From contig NZ_BAAAWN010000001.1 in assembly GCF_039535095.1 (NCBI RefSeq), forward strand, positions 744,001 to 808,000: a stretch of 64,000 nucleotides of DNA. The letters run 5' to 3'. The notes under the pieces are model-generated. The model was not told the origin of the DNA, ran no database searches, and saw only the letters and a program-made list of their open reading frames with translations. The position numbers were made by a program, and so were the translations under genes. The stretch is from Arthrobacter ramosus. Its GTDB lineage: Bacteria; Actinomycetota; Actinomycetes; Actinomycetales; Micrococcaceae. Shown here one piece after another: positions 1 through 9,335 of the stretch. The first letter of the stretch is position 1, and every line of letters starts with the position of its first letter.

Positions 1-426
1 GCCGCCGATGTAGTCCTTGACGCCGCCGGACAGGCCTGCGTCGATGACGTCGCGGTTGATGGGGTCCAGCACGATGATGGAGTCGTCGTTCATGCGCAGC
101 GTGGACGCGGCATCGATCCACAGCCCATCCCAGCCACGGCCGCGCAGCTCACCGTGGACTTGCTTCGTGTAGTCGCCGCCCTGGGCAGTGACAATAATCG
201 GCAGCTTGGCAAGAGTCTCAATATCGAACGCGTTCTCGAGCTTGCCTGAGCTGCCTTCTGCTGTACCAGCGAATGACGGCGCGGCACCTCCCGCGTTCGA
301 GGTGGAGAAAAATACCGGGTTGATGTTGGCGAAGTCGCCCTCTTCCTGCATGCGCTGCATCAGGACGGAGCCGACCATGCCACGCCAACCGACCAGTCCA
401 ACGGACGGATTAGCTGCTGTAGTCAT
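1..426 (-). CDS. asd: Aspartate-semialdehyde dehydrogenase, N-terminal part
   Basis: This gene enters from the left edge; only the first 142 codons are present. It starts at the ATG read from 426 on the minus strand. The translation begins MTTAANPSVGLVGWRGMVGS, the glycine-rich NADP-binding start of the enzyme, and continues through a typical QRMQEEGDF segment. The enzyme reduces aspartyl phosphate to aspartate semialdehyde, feeding lysine/diaminopimelate, threonine and methionine synthesis in the cytoplasm. The WRGMVGSVL form resembles the long Asd subclass first known from proteobacteria. The catalytic cysteine is not visible in the retained part. Confidence 0.88.
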   Translation of the reverse strand, partial: MTTAANPSVGLVGWRGMVGSVLMQRMQEEGDFANINPVFFSTSNAGGAAPSFAGTAEGSSGKLENAFDIETLAKLPIIVTAQGGDYTKQVHGELRGRGWDGLWIDAASTLRMNDDSIIVLDPINRDVIDAGLSGGVKDYIGG

Positions 427-550
427 TGGACCAGTCTAGACTTTCGCGGCTCCCGGCCGCTGTCGGTTACGTCACGAGGAAATCCGCGACCCACCCAATT
501 GGCTGGCAGTAGATGCCGTTTTGGGGGCACAAAACGACACTTACTGCGAG

Positions 551-775
551 TTACTTGGGCGAGTTGTCGGGTTCTTCCAGCAGGGCTGCCTTGCGGGCGC
601 GCAGGGCGTAAAAGGCGCCAAAGGCGAAGACCTGGGTCACCACTATCAGGACGATGATCCCGAGGATCTTGTTGCCGCCCAGGATCATGGTGAGCCCAAC
701 GATTGCGGACAAGAGCGCGAAGAGCGGCAACAACATGTAGCCGAGCACGAACAGGGTCTCAGGTTTCTTCAGCAT
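551..775 (-). CDS. Small two-TM membrane protein in the dfr-thyA cluster
   Basis: About 74 residues, starting at the ATG read from 775 (MLKKPETLF). That ATG lies two bases after the stop of the dihydrofolate reductase gene, so the two are probably translationally coupled. Two hydrophobic stretches (about residues 9-30 and 36-57) predict two transmembrane helices, followed by a short charged tail. I recognise no catalytic motif. An upstream in-frame start at 799 would overlap dfr and is less likely. A 7-bp inverted repeat at 517-523 and 530-536, just downstream, is a weak terminator candidate. Function unknown. Confidence 0.7.
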   Translation of the reverse strand: MLKKPETLFVLGYMLLPLFALLSAIVGLTMILGGNKILGIIVLIVVTQVFAFGAFYALRARKAALLEEPDNSPK

Positions 776-777
776 TC

Positions 778-1365
778 TCAGTCTTCCGTCCGGCGCCACG
801 TGGCGATCCGGTAGTTGGTGCCGTTCTTGGACGTCAGCCAGCCTTCAGCCGGCTCCGTCGCCTCAAGATTCCAGGCCTCGCCGAACTCCGGCGCGAACGT
901 GTCGCCGTCGGTGTCGGAATCGATGACCGTGATGACGGCGACATTCGCGATATCCACGGACTGCCGGTAAATCTCGCCCCCGCCAATAATCCAGACATTC
1001 TGGCCGCCCGGTGCGAACTGGGACTCGAGCAGGGCGGCGTCAAGGGAGGAGACCACGACGGCGCCACGTGCTTCGGGCGAGTCCGCCCAGCCGTGTTGCC
1101 GGGTCACCACGATATTGGTGCGGCCGGGCAAGGGCCGGTACTTTGCGGGAAAAGACTCCCAGGTTTTCCGGCCCATGATGACCGGATGTCCTGTTGTCAG
1201 CCGGCTGAAGTGCCGCAAATCTTCGGGAACGTGCCAAGGCATGGTCCCGCCCTTGCCGATCACTCCGCTACCGGTCTGTGCCCAAACCAGGCCGATCCCG
1301 TTGAGCGTTTCCGCGGCCTTCCCGGAGGAAGGCGACTCCGCGGCAGGAGTTTCGTGGGTGTTCAT
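778..1365 (-). CDS. folA: Dihydrofolate reductase
   Basis: 195 residues. It reduces dihydrofolate to tetrahydrofolate with NADPH, replenishing the cofactor consumed by thymidylate synthase encoded immediately upstream. Family signatures are GIGLVWAQ (residues 23-30), [12 protein letters not shown] (about 42-53, with the catalytic acidic residue in PEDL), [10 protein letters not shown] (about 62-71) and WIIGGGEIY (about 125). The first 20 residues are a nonconserved extension compared with the usual 160-170-residue enzyme. Its start overlaps the thyA stop by four bases, so thyA-folA is one translationally coupled operon. Confidence 0.95.
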   Translation of the reverse strand: MNTHETPAAESPSSGKAAETLNGIGLVWAQTGSGVIGKGGTMPWHVPEDLRHFSRLTTGHPVIMGRKTWESFPAKYRPLPGRTNIVVTRQHGWADSPEARGAVVVSSLDAALLESQFAPGGQNVWIIGGGEIYRQSVDIANVAVITVIDSDTDGDTFAPEFGEAWNLEATEPAEGWLTSKNGTNYRIATWRRTED

Positions 1366-2165
1366 ACCGCCACGGGCGCCTTGATGGAGGGGTGATGGCG
1401 GTAGCCGACCACCTCGAAGTCCTCGAAGGTGTAGTCGAAGATCGAGTCCGGCTTGCGGGCGAAGCGCAGCTGCGGAAACTCGTAAGGCTCCCGGGAGAGC
1501 TGCTCGGTGACCTGCTCCACGTGGTTGTCGTAAACGTGGACGTCTCCGCCGGTCCAGACGAAGTCGCCGGGCTCAAGACCCAGTTGCTGGGCCACCATGC
1601 AGGTCAGCAACGCGTAGGAAGCGATGTTGAAAGGAACGCCCAGGAACATGTCGGCCGAACGCTGGTACAACTGGCAGGACAACTTGCCGTCGGCAACGTA
1701 GAACTGGAAGAACGCGTGGCACGGCGGCAGGGCCATGTCCTTGATCTCGGACACGTTCCATGCCGAGACGATGTGCCGGCGCGAATCCGGGTTGGCTGCC
1801 AGGCCCTTCATGACTTCGGCGATCTGGTCAATGTGCCCGCCATCGGGGGTCGGCCAGCTGCGCCACTGCACGCCGTACACCGGGCCGAGCTCGCCGTCGG
1901 CGTCCGCCCATTCATCCCAGATGGTGACGCCCTGCTCCTGGAGCCATTTCACATTGGATTCGCCGCGGAGGAACCACAAAAGCTCCAGCGCGAGCGATTT
2001 GAAGTGGACCCGCTTGGTGGTTATGAGCGGGAAACCCCGGCTCAAATCGAAGCGCAGCTGGCGGCCGAAAACGCTCCGCGTGCCGGTGCCCGTGCGGTCC
2101 GACTTGTGCGTGCCGTTGGCCATGACGTCACGCAGGAGGTCTTCATATGGGGTTGGGATGCTCAC
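1362..2165 (-). CDS. thyA: Thymidylate synthase
   Basis: 267 residues, full length for the ThyA family (E. coli 264). It methylates dUMP to dTMP using methylenetetrahydrofolate and releases dihydrofolate, which the adjacent folA product recycles. The catalytic cysteine is C149 in [11 protein letters not shown]. Other signatures are GTGTRSVFG (about 26-34), WFLRGESN (about 64-71) and [17 protein letters not shown] in the substrate-binding region. It is the first gene of a thyA-folA-small membrane protein cluster on the minus strand. An 18-bp gap separates it from the NUDIX gene upstream, so cotranscription with mutT1-ppk is possible. Confidence 0.97.
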   Translation of the reverse strand: MSIPTPYEDLLRDVMANGTHKSDRTGTGTRSVFGRQLRFDLSRGFPLITTKRVHFKSLALELLWFLRGESNVKWLQEQGVTIWDEWADADGELGPVYGVQWRSWPTPDGGHIDQIAEVMKGLAANPDSRRHIVSAWNVSEIKDMALPPCHAFFQFYVADGKLSCQLYQRSADMFLGVPFNIASYALLTCMVAQQLGLEPGDFVWTGGDVHVYDNHVEQVTEQLSREPYEFPQLRFARKPDSIFDYTFEDFEVVGYRHHPSIKAPVAV

Positions 2166-2183
2166 GCACCCAGCTTACTGGAG

Positions 2184-3152
2184 TCAGTCGTCGAAGGGCT
2201 TGATCTGTTCCACGGCCACTACGCGTTGGCCGTTTCCCCGGGCCACGTGGCACACGATCATCTCGCCAGGCGCCAGGTACGGATCCTGCGCGGGCAGCAT
2301 CTCGTAAAGCTCCGGGCCCATGCGATCGCCGAGCTTCTTCAAGATGGTGGGGAGTGCCGGCCTGTGAGTGCACAGCGCAACCGCGCGCTGCTTGTCGAAC
2401 AAGCCCTCGACGACGGCGGACGTCTTCTTCGGACTCCGCTGGTGATTGTGCTCCGTCAGGGCCTCCACAAGTTTCACCTTGGCTCCGGCTGACTTGGCAT
2501 AGGGTGCGATGGTGGATACGCACCTTGCCCAGGGACTGCTCACGATCCTTAGGGGCTTCCACACGCCCAGAAGCCGCTCGACAGCGAGCGCCTGCCGCAG
2601 GCCCGTCACGGCCAGCGGCCGGCTGCCTTCGGCCTTGGACCAGGAGGATCGTGGCTTTGCCTTGGCATGACGGACCAGAATCAGGGGCCAGGTTTCCAAC
2701 TCACCGTTCAGGTGTGCCTTCGCCAGCGCCTGGAGGGGGCCCACGTCGGTGGGGTTGCTCAGGAAACGTGCCGCTTTGTCCGGCGCGGCCCACATGTAGG
2801 CGTCCACTTCTTCGCCGTCCGGCTTGATGATGGACCCGTTGACCTGCGTCGCCCAGTAGTGCACCACCTTCAGCCCGGCAGCCACATGGTAGTGCGTCGG
2901 AGGAAGCGGGATCCCGAGGGCAGCGTTGAGGCCGATCTCTTCCCTGACCTCGCGGACCGCGCACTCCGGGATGGTTTCCCCGGCGTCGAGCTTGCCCTTG
3001 GGCCAGGACCAGTCGTCATACTTAGGCCGGTGTATCAGCAGGACCTCAAGAGCGCCCTTGGTGACGCGCCAAGGAATGGCGCCGGCCGCCGTGACGGCGA
3101 TCGGCTCCCCGGGATGGTCCGTCTGGTCTGCAACAGGTGTATCGCTCTTCAA
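2184..3152 (-). CDS. mutT1: NUDIX hydrolase fused to histidine phosphatase (MutT1-like)
   Basis: 322 residues, probably from a TTG at 3152, eleven bases after the ppk stop and with only a weak ribosome site. The N-terminal NUDIX domain carries the box GKLDAGE followed by REVREEIG (about residues 50-75). The C-terminal half begins LILVRHAKAK (about 157-166), the RHG-type catalytic motif of histidine phosphatases. In mycobacteria a protein of this architecture (MutT1) hydrolyses 8-oxo-GTP and diadenosine polyphosphates and also lies next to ppk. By analogy this is a sanitising or Ap4A-hydrolysing enzyme. The architecture and neighbour are visible; the substrate is inferred. Confidence 0.88.
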   Translation of the reverse strand: MKSDTPVADQTDHPGEPIAVTAAGAIPWRVTKGALEVLLIHRPKYDDWSWPKGKLDAGETIPECAVREVREEIGLNAALGIPLPPTHYHVAAGLKVVHYWATQVNGSIIKPDGEEVDAYMWAAPDKAARFLSNPTDVGPLQALAKAHLNGELETWPLILVRHAKAKPRSSWSKAEGSRPLAVTGLRQALAVERLLGVWKPLRIVSSPWARCVSTIAPYAKSAGAKVKLVEALTEHNHQRSPKKTSAVVEGLFDKQRAVALCTHRPALPTILKKLGDRMGPELYEMLPAQDPYLAPGEMIVCHVARGNGQRVVAVEQIKPFDD

Positions 3153-3163
3153 CTTTTCGCTGC

Positions 3164-5413
3164 CTACCGCCGGGCAACTGCACGTTGGCGGGACCGGGAG
3201 GCAAGCAGCCAGGACTGGATGTCCAACAGCGGCGTGCCGTCTTCGGTCTGGTGGAACCTGGTCCAGTGGCCTTGGTTGTCGAGGTGCCAGCTGGCAGTGC
3301 CCGGGTCCATGTAACGGCGCAGCAGGTCCATGACCTCGGCTGTGTCTTCGCGGTTGGAGAGCTGCACCAAGGCCTCAACCCGGCGGTCGAGGTTGCGGTG
3401 CATCATGTCCGCGGAGCCGATGTAGACCACGGGATCGTTGGCATTGGCGAAGGCAAACACGCGCGAGTGCTCCAGGAAGCGGCCCAGGACGGAGCGGACC
3501 GTGATGTTCTCGCTCAGTCCAGGCACCCCCGGGCGCAGCGAGCAGATGCCACGGACGATGACGTCAACCTTTACCCCGGCCTGCGACGCCCGGTAGAGGG
3601 CATCGATGGTGGCCTCGTCAACCATGGAGTTGACCTTGATCTGGACCTTGGCGGCGATCCCCGCGCGGGCGTTGCGGATCTCGGTCTCGATCCTGTCGAT
3701 CAGCCCGGACCGCACCGAGCGCGGCGCCACGAGGAGCCGCTTGAAGGTCGACTTGGGGGCGTATCCGGAGAGCTGGTTGAAGAGCTTGGACAGGTCCTCG
3801 CCCACCTGCTCGTTGGAGGTCAACAAGCCAAGGTCCTCGTAGTAGCGGGCCGTCCGCGGGTGGTAGTTGCCTGTGCCGATATGGCAGTACCTGCGGAGTC
3901 CATCCACTTCCTGACGGACAACCAGCGACAACTTGCAGTGCGTCTTGAGTCCCACGATGCCGTACACCACGTGCACGCCGGCCTGCTCCAGTTTGCGGGC
4001 CCAGGAGATGTTGGCCTGCTCGTCAAAGCGGGCCTTGATCTCCACGAGGGCCAGGACCTGCTTGCCGGCCTCGGCGGCGTCGATCAGTGCGTCCACGATG
4101 GGGGAATCGCCGGACGTGCGGTACAGGGTCTGCTTGATGGCCTGGACCTTGGGGTCCGCGGCCGCCTGCTCCAGGAAGGCCTGGACCGACGTCGAGAACG
4201 AATCGTACGGGTGGTGCAGCAGGATGTCGCGGCGACGCATCGCCGCGAAGACGTTGGCGGCTTTGGACGTCTCGGATTCGTTCAGGTACCGCGAGGTGTG
4301 GGGCACGTGCTTCGGGTAGTGGAGGTCGGCGCGGTCAATTCCGCCGATGACCGACAGGCCCCGGAGGTCCAGGGGAGCCGGAACGGAGTAGACCTCGGAT
4401 TCCTCGACGCCGAGTTCCCGCACCAGGAGCGCACGGATGTTCGGGTTGATGTCGGTGGTGACCTCAAGCCGGACGGGCGGCCCGAAGCGGCGGCGCAGCA
4501 GTTCTTTTTCAAGTGCCTGCAGGAGGTTCTCGGCGTCGTCCTCTTCAACCTCCACGTCCTCGTTGCGGGTGACGCGGAAGGAGTGGTGCTCCATGACTTC
4601 CATTCCGGGGAACAGCTTGTCCAGATGCACCGCGATGACCTCTTCGAGCGCGATGAATCGTGCAACGCGGCCCGGGACCGCGCCGGCACGCGGTCCGTCG
4701 ATCGAGACGAGCCGCGGCAGCTGGTCCGGAACTTTGACGCGGGCGAAGAGTTCCTTGTCGCTCACGGGGTTGCGGACAATCACGGCCAAGTTGAGGGAAA
4801 GACCGGAGATATAGGGGAAGGGGTGGGCAGGATCGACGGCGAGGGGGGTGAGGATCGGGAAGACCTTCTCGCCGAACATAATGCTCAAGCGGTGCTGGGC
4901 CTCGTCGTCGAGTTCGTCCCAGCGCATGAGGTGGATGTGCTCATAGGCCAGAGCGGGGCGGATCTGCTCGGCAAACACGCGCGCGTGGCGTTCCTGCAGC
5001 TTTCGGGCGGCATCGCCGATCTGCTCCAGGACTTCGATGGGGCTCAGCCCGGCGGGGGACGGTACCGCGAGTCCGGTGGCGATGCGGCGCTTCAAGCCGG
5101 CAACCCGCACCATGAAGAATTCATCTAGGTTCGAGGCGAAGATGGAGAGGAAATTGACCCGCTCCAGCAGGAAGAGGTCCGGATCCTCCGCGAGCTCAAG
5201 AACCCGGGAGTTGAAGGCGAGCCAGCTCAGCTCGCGGTCCAGGAAGCGGTCCGGAGTGATGTCGCCTTCTGGCTCGAGGGAGGGTGCAAATTCGGGAATG
5301 TCGATGCGGTCCTGAGTTGCCCGCGCAGCCGGGACTTCGGAAGATCCGAAGCGGGGAGGCAAGGTTGCGCCCTTGACCTCGGTTTTGGTGGTTCCTACCG
5401 GGTCCGGGTTCAT
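3164..5413 (-). CDS. ppk: Polyphosphate kinase 1
   Basis: 749 residues. It makes and reverses long-chain polyphosphate from ATP and is usually a peripheral membrane enzyme. The phosphorylated histidine segment is [12 protein letters not shown] and the second conserved histidine is in LEHSRVFAF, near the [14 protein letters not shown] motif. The N-terminal region [20 protein letters not shown] starts the PPK N domain after about 45 nonconserved residues. The ATG read from 5413 is preceded by GGAGAG. Gene order ppk-mutT1 is also known in mycobacteria. The 104-bp gap to mshD probably contains its promoter, but I could not pick one confidently. Confidence 0.96.
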   Translation of the reverse strand: MNPDPVGTTKTEVKGATLPPRFGSSEVPAARATQDRIDIPEFAPSLEPEGDITPDRFLDRELSWLAFNSRVLELAEDPDLFLLERVNFLSIFASNLDEFFMVRVAGLKRRIATGLAVPSPAGLSPIEVLEQIGDAARKLQERHARVFAEQIRPALAYEHIHLMRWDELDDEAQHRLSIMFGEKVFPILTPLAVDPAHPFPYISGLSLNLAVIVRNPVSDKELFARVKVPDQLPRLVSIDGPRAGAVPGRVARFIALEEVIAVHLDKLFPGMEVMEHHSFRVTRNEDVEVEEDDAENLLQALEKELLRRRFGPPVRLEVTTDINPNIRALLVRELGVEESEVYSVPAPLDLRGLSVIGGIDRADLHYPKHVPHTSRYLNESETSKAANVFAAMRRRDILLHHPYDSFSTSVQAFLEQAAADPKVQAIKQTLYRTSGDSPIVDALIDAAEAGKQVLALVEIKARFDEQANISWARKLEQAGVHVVYGIVGLKTHCKLSLVVRQEVDGLRRYCHIGTGNYHPRTARYYEDLGLLTSNEQVGEDLSKLFNQLSGYAPKSTFKRLLVAPRSVRSGLIDRIETEIRNARAGIAAKVQIKVNSMVDEATIDALYRASQAGVKVDVIVRGICSLRPGVPGLSENITVRSVLGRFLEHSRVFAFANANDPVVYIGSADMMHRNLDRRVEALVQLSNREDTAEVMDLLRRYMDPGTASWHLDNQGHWTRFHQTEDGTPLLDIQSWLLASRSRQRAVARR

Positions 5414-5517
5414 CGGGCTCTCCTTCGTTCAGCGCGGGGGTTTGATTCAACCCTACAAGGATTCCACGTGCCGGAATCCTAGATTTCCTAGCCTTTCAGA
5501 TACGCCTTGGTTCCGGG

Positions 5518-6489
5518 TTACTTCCGGCTTAACGGCGCATACATGACATCGACGTCCCAGCGTACGAAGCCTAGCTTCTGGTAAAGGGCGACTGCCGCGG
5601 TGTTGTCGGCGTCCACGTACAACATCACGGAGTGCAACTCGTGGCTCTGGAGATACCTGATTCCGGCAACGGTGAGCGCTTTGCCAAGCCCCAGACCCTG
5701 GGCCTCAGGCGTCACACCTACGACGTAGACCTCTCCGATGGCCGGATGGGGTCCTTGCCGGGGGTGCACTTTGGTCCAATGGAAGCCGAGCAGTTCCCCC
5801 GCCGGGTTCACGGCCAGCAGGAAACCTGCGGGATCGAACCAGTCCTCGGCCATCCGGGCTTCCAGGTCGGCCCTGGTCAGGGACCCTTGCTCGGGATGGT
5901 GGGCAAATGCCGCCCTGTTGGCGGCCAGCCAGGCGGACTCATCCTGACCCGGCACGAAGGCGCGCAGTGAGACTCCCTCAGGCAGGCCGGCGTCGGGCAG
6001 TTCCGCAGTGGAGGACATGAGCCGCATCTTCCACAATTCGCGCGCCGGGCCGTAGCCGTAGCGCGCCGCAAGTTCCGCGGCGGCCTCATGATTCCCATGG
6101 GACCAGGCGTTCAACCCCTCAAGACCGCGGCTGTCCCGGAGCGAGTCCAACAGCCTGCCTGCGACACCCTGGTTCCGGTAGCTGGGGTGCACTGCCATTT
6201 CCAGGACTCCGGTCCCGTCGTCCGCTTCAACCACGACGGCGATTCCCGCCAGATCCTGGCCGCTTGCGGGATCGGACTCCTCGTCCGGGGCATAGAGGGC
6301 CAGTGCGAGCACCGAGTGGTCGCCGGCATCGGCTCCGCGCAGCATGACCAGGGTCTGTTCGGACAGCGGGGGATTGCCGTCCGACTCCTCGGCAGCAGCG
6401 GCGAGCGTCTTGATGTCTTTCAACAACTCGTTGTCCGACGCGCCTTTGACGACGAGGACGGGCCAGTTCTCCGGGTGCGCAGGGCTCAT
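5518..6489 (-). CDS. mshD: Mycothiol synthase (MshD)
   Basis: 323 residues with two tandem GNAT acetyltransferase folds. MshD acetylates Cys-GlcN-Ins with acetyl-CoA, the last step of mycothiol synthesis, the main actinobacterial low-molecular-weight thiol. The acetyl-CoA loop of the first domain is seen as HPSYRNQGVAGRLLDSL (about residues 140-156), and of the second as TPEAQGLGLGKALTVAG (about 256-272). The phrase LGFHWTKVHP and the ending KLGFVRWDVDVMY are typical of MshD. Adjacency to a GlnR-like gene matches mycobacterial Rv0818-Rv0819. The N-terminal domain is usually catalytically degenerate in this family. Confidence 0.92.
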   Translation of the reverse strand: MSPAHPENWPVLVVKGASDNELLKDIKTLAAAAEESDGNPPLSEQTLVMLRGADAGDHSVLALALYAPDEESDPASGQDLAGIAVVVEADDGTGVLEMAVHPSYRNQGVAGRLLDSLRDSRGLEGLNAWSHGNHEAAAELAARYGYGPARELWKMRLMSSTAELPDAGLPEGVSLRAFVPGQDESAWLAANRAAFAHHPEQGSLTRADLEARMAEDWFDPAGFLLAVNPAGELLGFHWTKVHPRQGPHPAIGEVYVVGVTPEAQGLGLGKALTVAGIRYLQSHELHSVMLYVDADNTAAVALYQKLGFVRWDVDVMYAPLSRK

Positions 6490-6548
6490 GCTGCAAGGCT
6501 ATACGTCTCCGGCCGGTTTGGCGGGATGGATTTTGCGGGCACTGTCTT

Positions 6549-6640
6549 GGCCGTGTAAGGTCTATATCTCGTCCGGCTTCGCGAAGCAGGATACGAGGGG
6601 GATCCACCAGTGGGGTGGCCTCGATACGTTCGACCCGTAT
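6549..6640. repeat. Degenerate REP-like palindromic segment
   Basis: Between mshD and the terminator at 6652 lies a segment with a small palindrome, GCTTCGCGAAGC, inside larger CTCGT/ACGAG arms, and a nearby CCTCGATACGTTCG stretch. It resembles short interspersed palindromes common in Arthrobacter intergenic DNA. Only one copy is seen in this window, so its repeat status is inferred from memory. Confidence 0.3.
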
Positions 6641-6651
6641 GTCCTCCACTC

Positions 6652-6700
6652 AAACACAGGGAAGGCCCGGACTCAGTGAGTCCGGGCCTTCCCTGTGTTT
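6652..6700. terminator. 24-bp perfect hairpin downstream of glnR
   Basis: Arms 6652-6675 and 6677-6700 are perfect reverse complements around a single central base, with GGGAAGGCCCGG in the left arm. The hairpin lies 32 bp after the glnR stop in the minus sense, with no gene running toward it from the left. This is the strong, T-poor hairpin style seen throughout this window. Its apex ACTCAGTGAGT is identical to that of the hairpin after rpoC. Confidence 0.8.
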
Positions 6701-6731
6701 CAGAAGCTTGGGGTTTCGAAGGTTCGGAAGC

Positions 6732-7430
6732 CTAGGCCTCCGTGAGCTCGTCTTCCGGCAAGCGGACCAACGTCAACCGGTAGCCAACGTTTCGGACCGT
6801 GCTGATGAGGTTCTCGTGGTCCACGCCCAGCTTGGCACGCAGGCGCCGGACGTGAACGTCCACGGTGCGCGTGCCGCCGTAGTAGTCGTAGCCCCAAACC
6901 TCGGTGAGAAGCTGCTGGCGCGTGAACACCCTGCCCGGGTGCTGGGCCAGGTACTTCAGGAGTTCGAACTCCTTGAAGGTCAGGTTGAGCGGCTGCCCGT
7001 TCACCCGCGCCGTATAGCTTGCCTCGTCGATCACGACGCCGGCCGCCCGGATTTCGGTGTTGGCCTCCTCTTCGCCGGGGATGGCACGGGCCACGGCCAG
7101 GCGGATCCGGGCTTCGACTTCGGCCGGCCCCGCGGAGTCGAGGACGATGTCATCCACGGACCAAGCGGAAGAGACGGCAGCCATGCCGCCTTCAGTGAGG
7201 ATCAGGATCAGGGGGGCGCTCAGGCCCGTGGCTTTGAGCAGCTGGGTCAAGGAGCGGGCTCCCACGAGGTCCTTGCGGGCATCGAGGAAAACGACGTCGG
7301 TGGGGTCGGTTTCGAGCAAGGCCGTCGGCTCTGCCGGAAGGATGTGGACCCGGTGGTTCAATAGCTCCAAGGCGGGCAGGATGTCTACCGACGAGCCGGT
7401 GCTGTTCGTCAGGAGCAGGATGTGCGACAT
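6732..7430 (-). CDS. glnR: GlnR-type OmpR-family transcriptional regulator
   Basis: About 232 residues from the ATG at 7430, chosen because it is preceded by GGAGGAACT; an upstream in-frame codon at 7484 lacks this. The N-terminal receiver-like domain keeps one aspartate (D50 in VVFLDARKD), and no cognate kinase is adjacent, as expected for orphan GlnR. The C-terminal winged helix has [18 protein letters not shown] and [15 protein letters not shown]. GlnR controls nitrogen assimilation genes in actinobacteria. Similarity along the whole length and the mshD neighbour match mycobacterial GlnR (Rv0818). I infer, but cannot show, that it binds the palindrome at 7512-7527. Confidence 0.85.
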   Translation of the reverse strand: MSHILLLTNSTGSSVDILPALELLNHRVHILPAEPTALLETDPTDVVFLDARKDLVGARSLTQLLKATGLSAPLILILTEGGMAAVSSAWSVDDIVLDSAGPAEVEARIRLAVARAIPGEEEANTEIRAAGVVIDEASYTARVNGQPLNLTFKEFELLKYLAQHPGRVFTRQQLLTEVWGYDYYGGTRTVDVHVRRLRAKLGVDHENLISTVRNVGYRLTLVRLPEDELTEA

Positions 7431-7511
7431 AGTTCCTCCAATGGGCGGTCCGCGCATCATCGGGCGTCTGAACCGGGTTTCCACCGGCCGGTAGCTGCTT
7501 ATGGGGCGTGG

Positions 7512-7527
7512 TTCCGTTGTAACGGAA
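7512..7527. promoter_or_regulatory. Palindromic operator candidate upstream of glnR
   Basis: Arms TTCCGTT (7512-7518) and AACGGAA (7521-7527) are perfect reverse complements separated by GT, about 82 bp upstream of the glnR start. A second short palindrome, GTTGCAAC, follows at 7530-7537. The pair lies in the 317-bp divergent region between glnR and the membrane gene at 7748, where no other gene is evident. Confidence 0.45.
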
Positions 7528-7652
7528 GCGTTGCAACAAGAAGCGCTGTTGACAACCGAGTATACCCAAAGGCCTCTGCAACGTCAGGGATTCGTGTCAC
7601 CTTCAACCCCTGTTTGCGACATATTTGTGCCGTATAAGGCAGGATTGGCAGG

Positions 7653-7698
7653 AGGTTGCTCGCAACCTGGAACAAAACGGGGCCCCCTGGGCCCCCGT
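7653..7698. repeat. Two adjacent hairpins in the glnR divergent region
   Basis: AGGTTGC (7653-7659) pairs with GCAACCT (7662-7668). A second GC-rich inverted repeat, ACGGGG with CCCCCGT, spans 7677-7698. They fall in the leader of the membrane gene at 7748 and could be terminator or attenuator structures. Confidence 0.4.
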
Positions 7699-7755
7699 GA
7701 GGTCGAGGGCGCAGCGAGGTTACGGACACAGTGAGGTCAGGGGCGCAGTGAAGTC
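7697..7755 (+). repeat. Imperfect 25-bp direct repeat across the start of the next gene
   Basis: Copies at 7697-7721 and 7731-7755 share GTGAGGTC and GGGCGCAG with a few substitutions, with a period of 34 bp. The second copy includes the GTG start codon of the membrane protein. Confidence 0.6.
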
Positions 7756-8482
7756 TTGGAGCATCGGGGTGGTCGGCCTCGTGGCGCTCGCGGTTTTCGT
7801 CGCCAGCACTTACGGCCCCACGGAAGGGCTGGTCGCCGTCGGAATTCTGGCGTCGGCCGCGGTTGGCATCGGTTGGCCCCATTTTCTAGCGGTCCCCGCC
7901 AAGAAGACCCTCGCAGCGGTGATCGGGCTGAGCGGTGCTGGTTCAGCCCTGGCAGCCGGTTTCGTGCCAGCCCCCGGATTTCTCGACGCAACTCCCGCCT
8001 TCATCGCCGCAGGCGTGATCGCGGTCTTCGTCGTGCAGCTGATTCGCGGAACCGGTCAGGCCCAACGGCTCGAATCCACCCTTGGTAGCTGCGCCGGTGT
8101 CCTGCTGAGCTGCCTTGGCGCGGGCTGGATTGCGGGGGCGAGGTTCAACGGGATCAAGGAAATGGTGTTGGTCGCCGCTCTCAGCGCCGCGGTCGCCCTC
8201 CTCGCCGGCTTGTTGCGCTGGCCGGACCGGGTCGTGGCGCCTTTGGGCATCGTGGCGGCCGGGTTGGTGGCTCCACTGGCAGGCCTGGTGTTCTCCAATA
8301 TCGCGATCGTGGCCGCCATCGTGGTGGGCGTCGTCATCGGCTCCGTCTTGGTCAGTTTCCGTCGGATGGTGACGCTTCGGCTCGGCCGCCTGAATTTCCC
8401 GGCTGTCCTTGGAATGGGCGTCGCGCCCGTCTGGGCGGTTGGTGCCTTGTGCTACTTCATCGACAAACTACTCATCTACTAA
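7748..8482 (+). CDS. Polytopic membrane protein of unknown function
   Basis: About 244 residues from the GTG at 7748 (VKSWSIGVVGLVALAVFVA), chosen because the hydrophobic segments begin there. The frame stays open upstream, but that part is a charged, noncoding-looking stretch over the direct repeat. At least seven hydrophobic helices alternate with short loops, and the C-terminus ends WAVGALCYFIDKLLIY. I see no transporter signature and no catalytic motif. It is followed 16 bp later by a 37-aa membrane microprotein and then by the nitrobindin-like gene, a likely operon. Function unknown. Confidence 0.75.
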   Translation: MKSWSIGVVGLVALAVFVASTYGPTEGLVAVGILASAAVGIGWPHFLAVPAKKTLAAVIGLSGAGSALAAGFVPAPGFLDATPAFIAAGVIAVFVVQLIRGTGQAQRLESTLGSCAGVLLSCLGAGWIAGARFNGIKEMVLVAALSAAVALLAGLLRWPDRVVAPLGIVAAGLVAPLAGLVFSNIAIVAAIVVGVVIGSVLVSFRRMVTLRLGRLNFPAVLGMGVAPVWAVGALCYFIDKLLIY

Positions 8483-8498
8483 CAGTTAGGATGGCATC

Positions 8499-8612
8499 AT
8501 GTCCGTACTTGCATTTGAAATCTTCTTCCTTGTCCTCCTCGGCCTGGCCAGCCTCTCGATGGCGTGGTTCGCTGGTTTTGTCGTTTACCGTCTCTTCAAG
8601 GGCCAGAAGTAG
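8499..8612 (+). CDS. 37-aa single-pass membrane microprotein
   Basis: The ATG at 8499 opens a 37-codon frame beginning MSVLAFEIFFLVLLGLAS and ending YRLFKGQK. It has one transmembrane helix (about residues 5-30) and a short basic tail, giving an N-out/C-in prediction. AGGA lies about 8 bases upstream. It sits between the membrane protein and the nitrobindin-like gene with short gaps, so it is probably translated in the same operon. No family is recognised. Confidence 0.6.
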   Translation: MSVLAFEIFFLVLLGLASLSMAWFAGFVVYRLFKGQK

Positions 8613-8648
8613 AGCTTCTGTACCTTCTGGTCCACTGAGGTAATTGCT

Positions 8649-9245
8649 GTGCCCATTGAAATCCCTTCCGACCTGACACCTGAATTGGTACCCCTTTCCT
8701 GGCTCATTGGTGAGTGGGAAGGCCGGGGACGGCTTGGAAGCGGTGAAGAAGACTCGGATCACTTCATCCAGCACGTCTCCTTTACCCACCACGGTCTGCC
8801 CTATCTGGAGTACCGGGCCGAAAGCTGGCTCAGCGACGAGGACGGCACCAAATTGCGGCCCCTCACCGTCGAAACGGGCTTCTGGGCACTGGAGCGGAAA
8901 ATGCTCGACGCCGACGGCGGCCCCGGCTTGATTCCCGCGGAGATGGTGCCCGTTTTGAAGACGGCCGACGACGTCGAGGCCCACCGGAACGCGGACGGCG
9001 GGTTCGACATCGCTGTGACGATCGCCCATCCCGGTGGCATCAGCGAGCTGTACTACGGCCAGATCAAGGGGCCGCAGATCCAGCTGAGCACAGATATGGT
9101 GATGCGCGGCGGCCACTCGAAGGAATACACTGCGGCCACGCGCATCTTCGGCCTCGTGGATGGCAATCTGTTGTGGCGCTGGGATGTGTCCACTCCGGGT
9201 AAGTCGCTCGAGGCCCATGCTTCGGCTTTCCTGAACAAGCTCTAG
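8649..9245 (+). CDS. Nitrobindin-like heme-binding beta-barrel protein (FABP family)
   Basis: 198 residues from a GTG at 8649. The defining motif is GxWxGxG, seen as GEWEGRG (residues 21-27), and H190 near the C-terminus (LEAHASAFLNKL) matches the axial heme ligand position of the family. Members fold as ten-stranded barrels, bind ferric heme and can isomerise peroxynitrite to nitrate. The mycobacterial relative Rv0813c lies near glnR and mshD, so the synteny supports the call. Heme binding here is inferred from motif and family. Confidence 0.87.
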   Translation: MPIEIPSDLTPELVPLSWLIGEWEGRGRLGSGEEDSDHFIQHVSFTHHGLPYLEYRAESWLSDEDGTKLRPLTVETGFWALERKMLDADGGPGLIPAEMVPVLKTADDVEAHRNADGGFDIAVTIAHPGGISELYYGQIKGPQIQLSTDMVMRGGHSKEYTAATRIFGLVDGNLLWRWDVSTPGKSLEAHASAFLNKL

Positions 9246-9335
9246 TAGAAGGGCTTGTTCCCTGGCTTCAAGGTCTCACCGAAGAGATCTCACTGAACGT
9301 CCCGTTTCGCAGTCCGAACCAAAGGGGAGTAGCAA

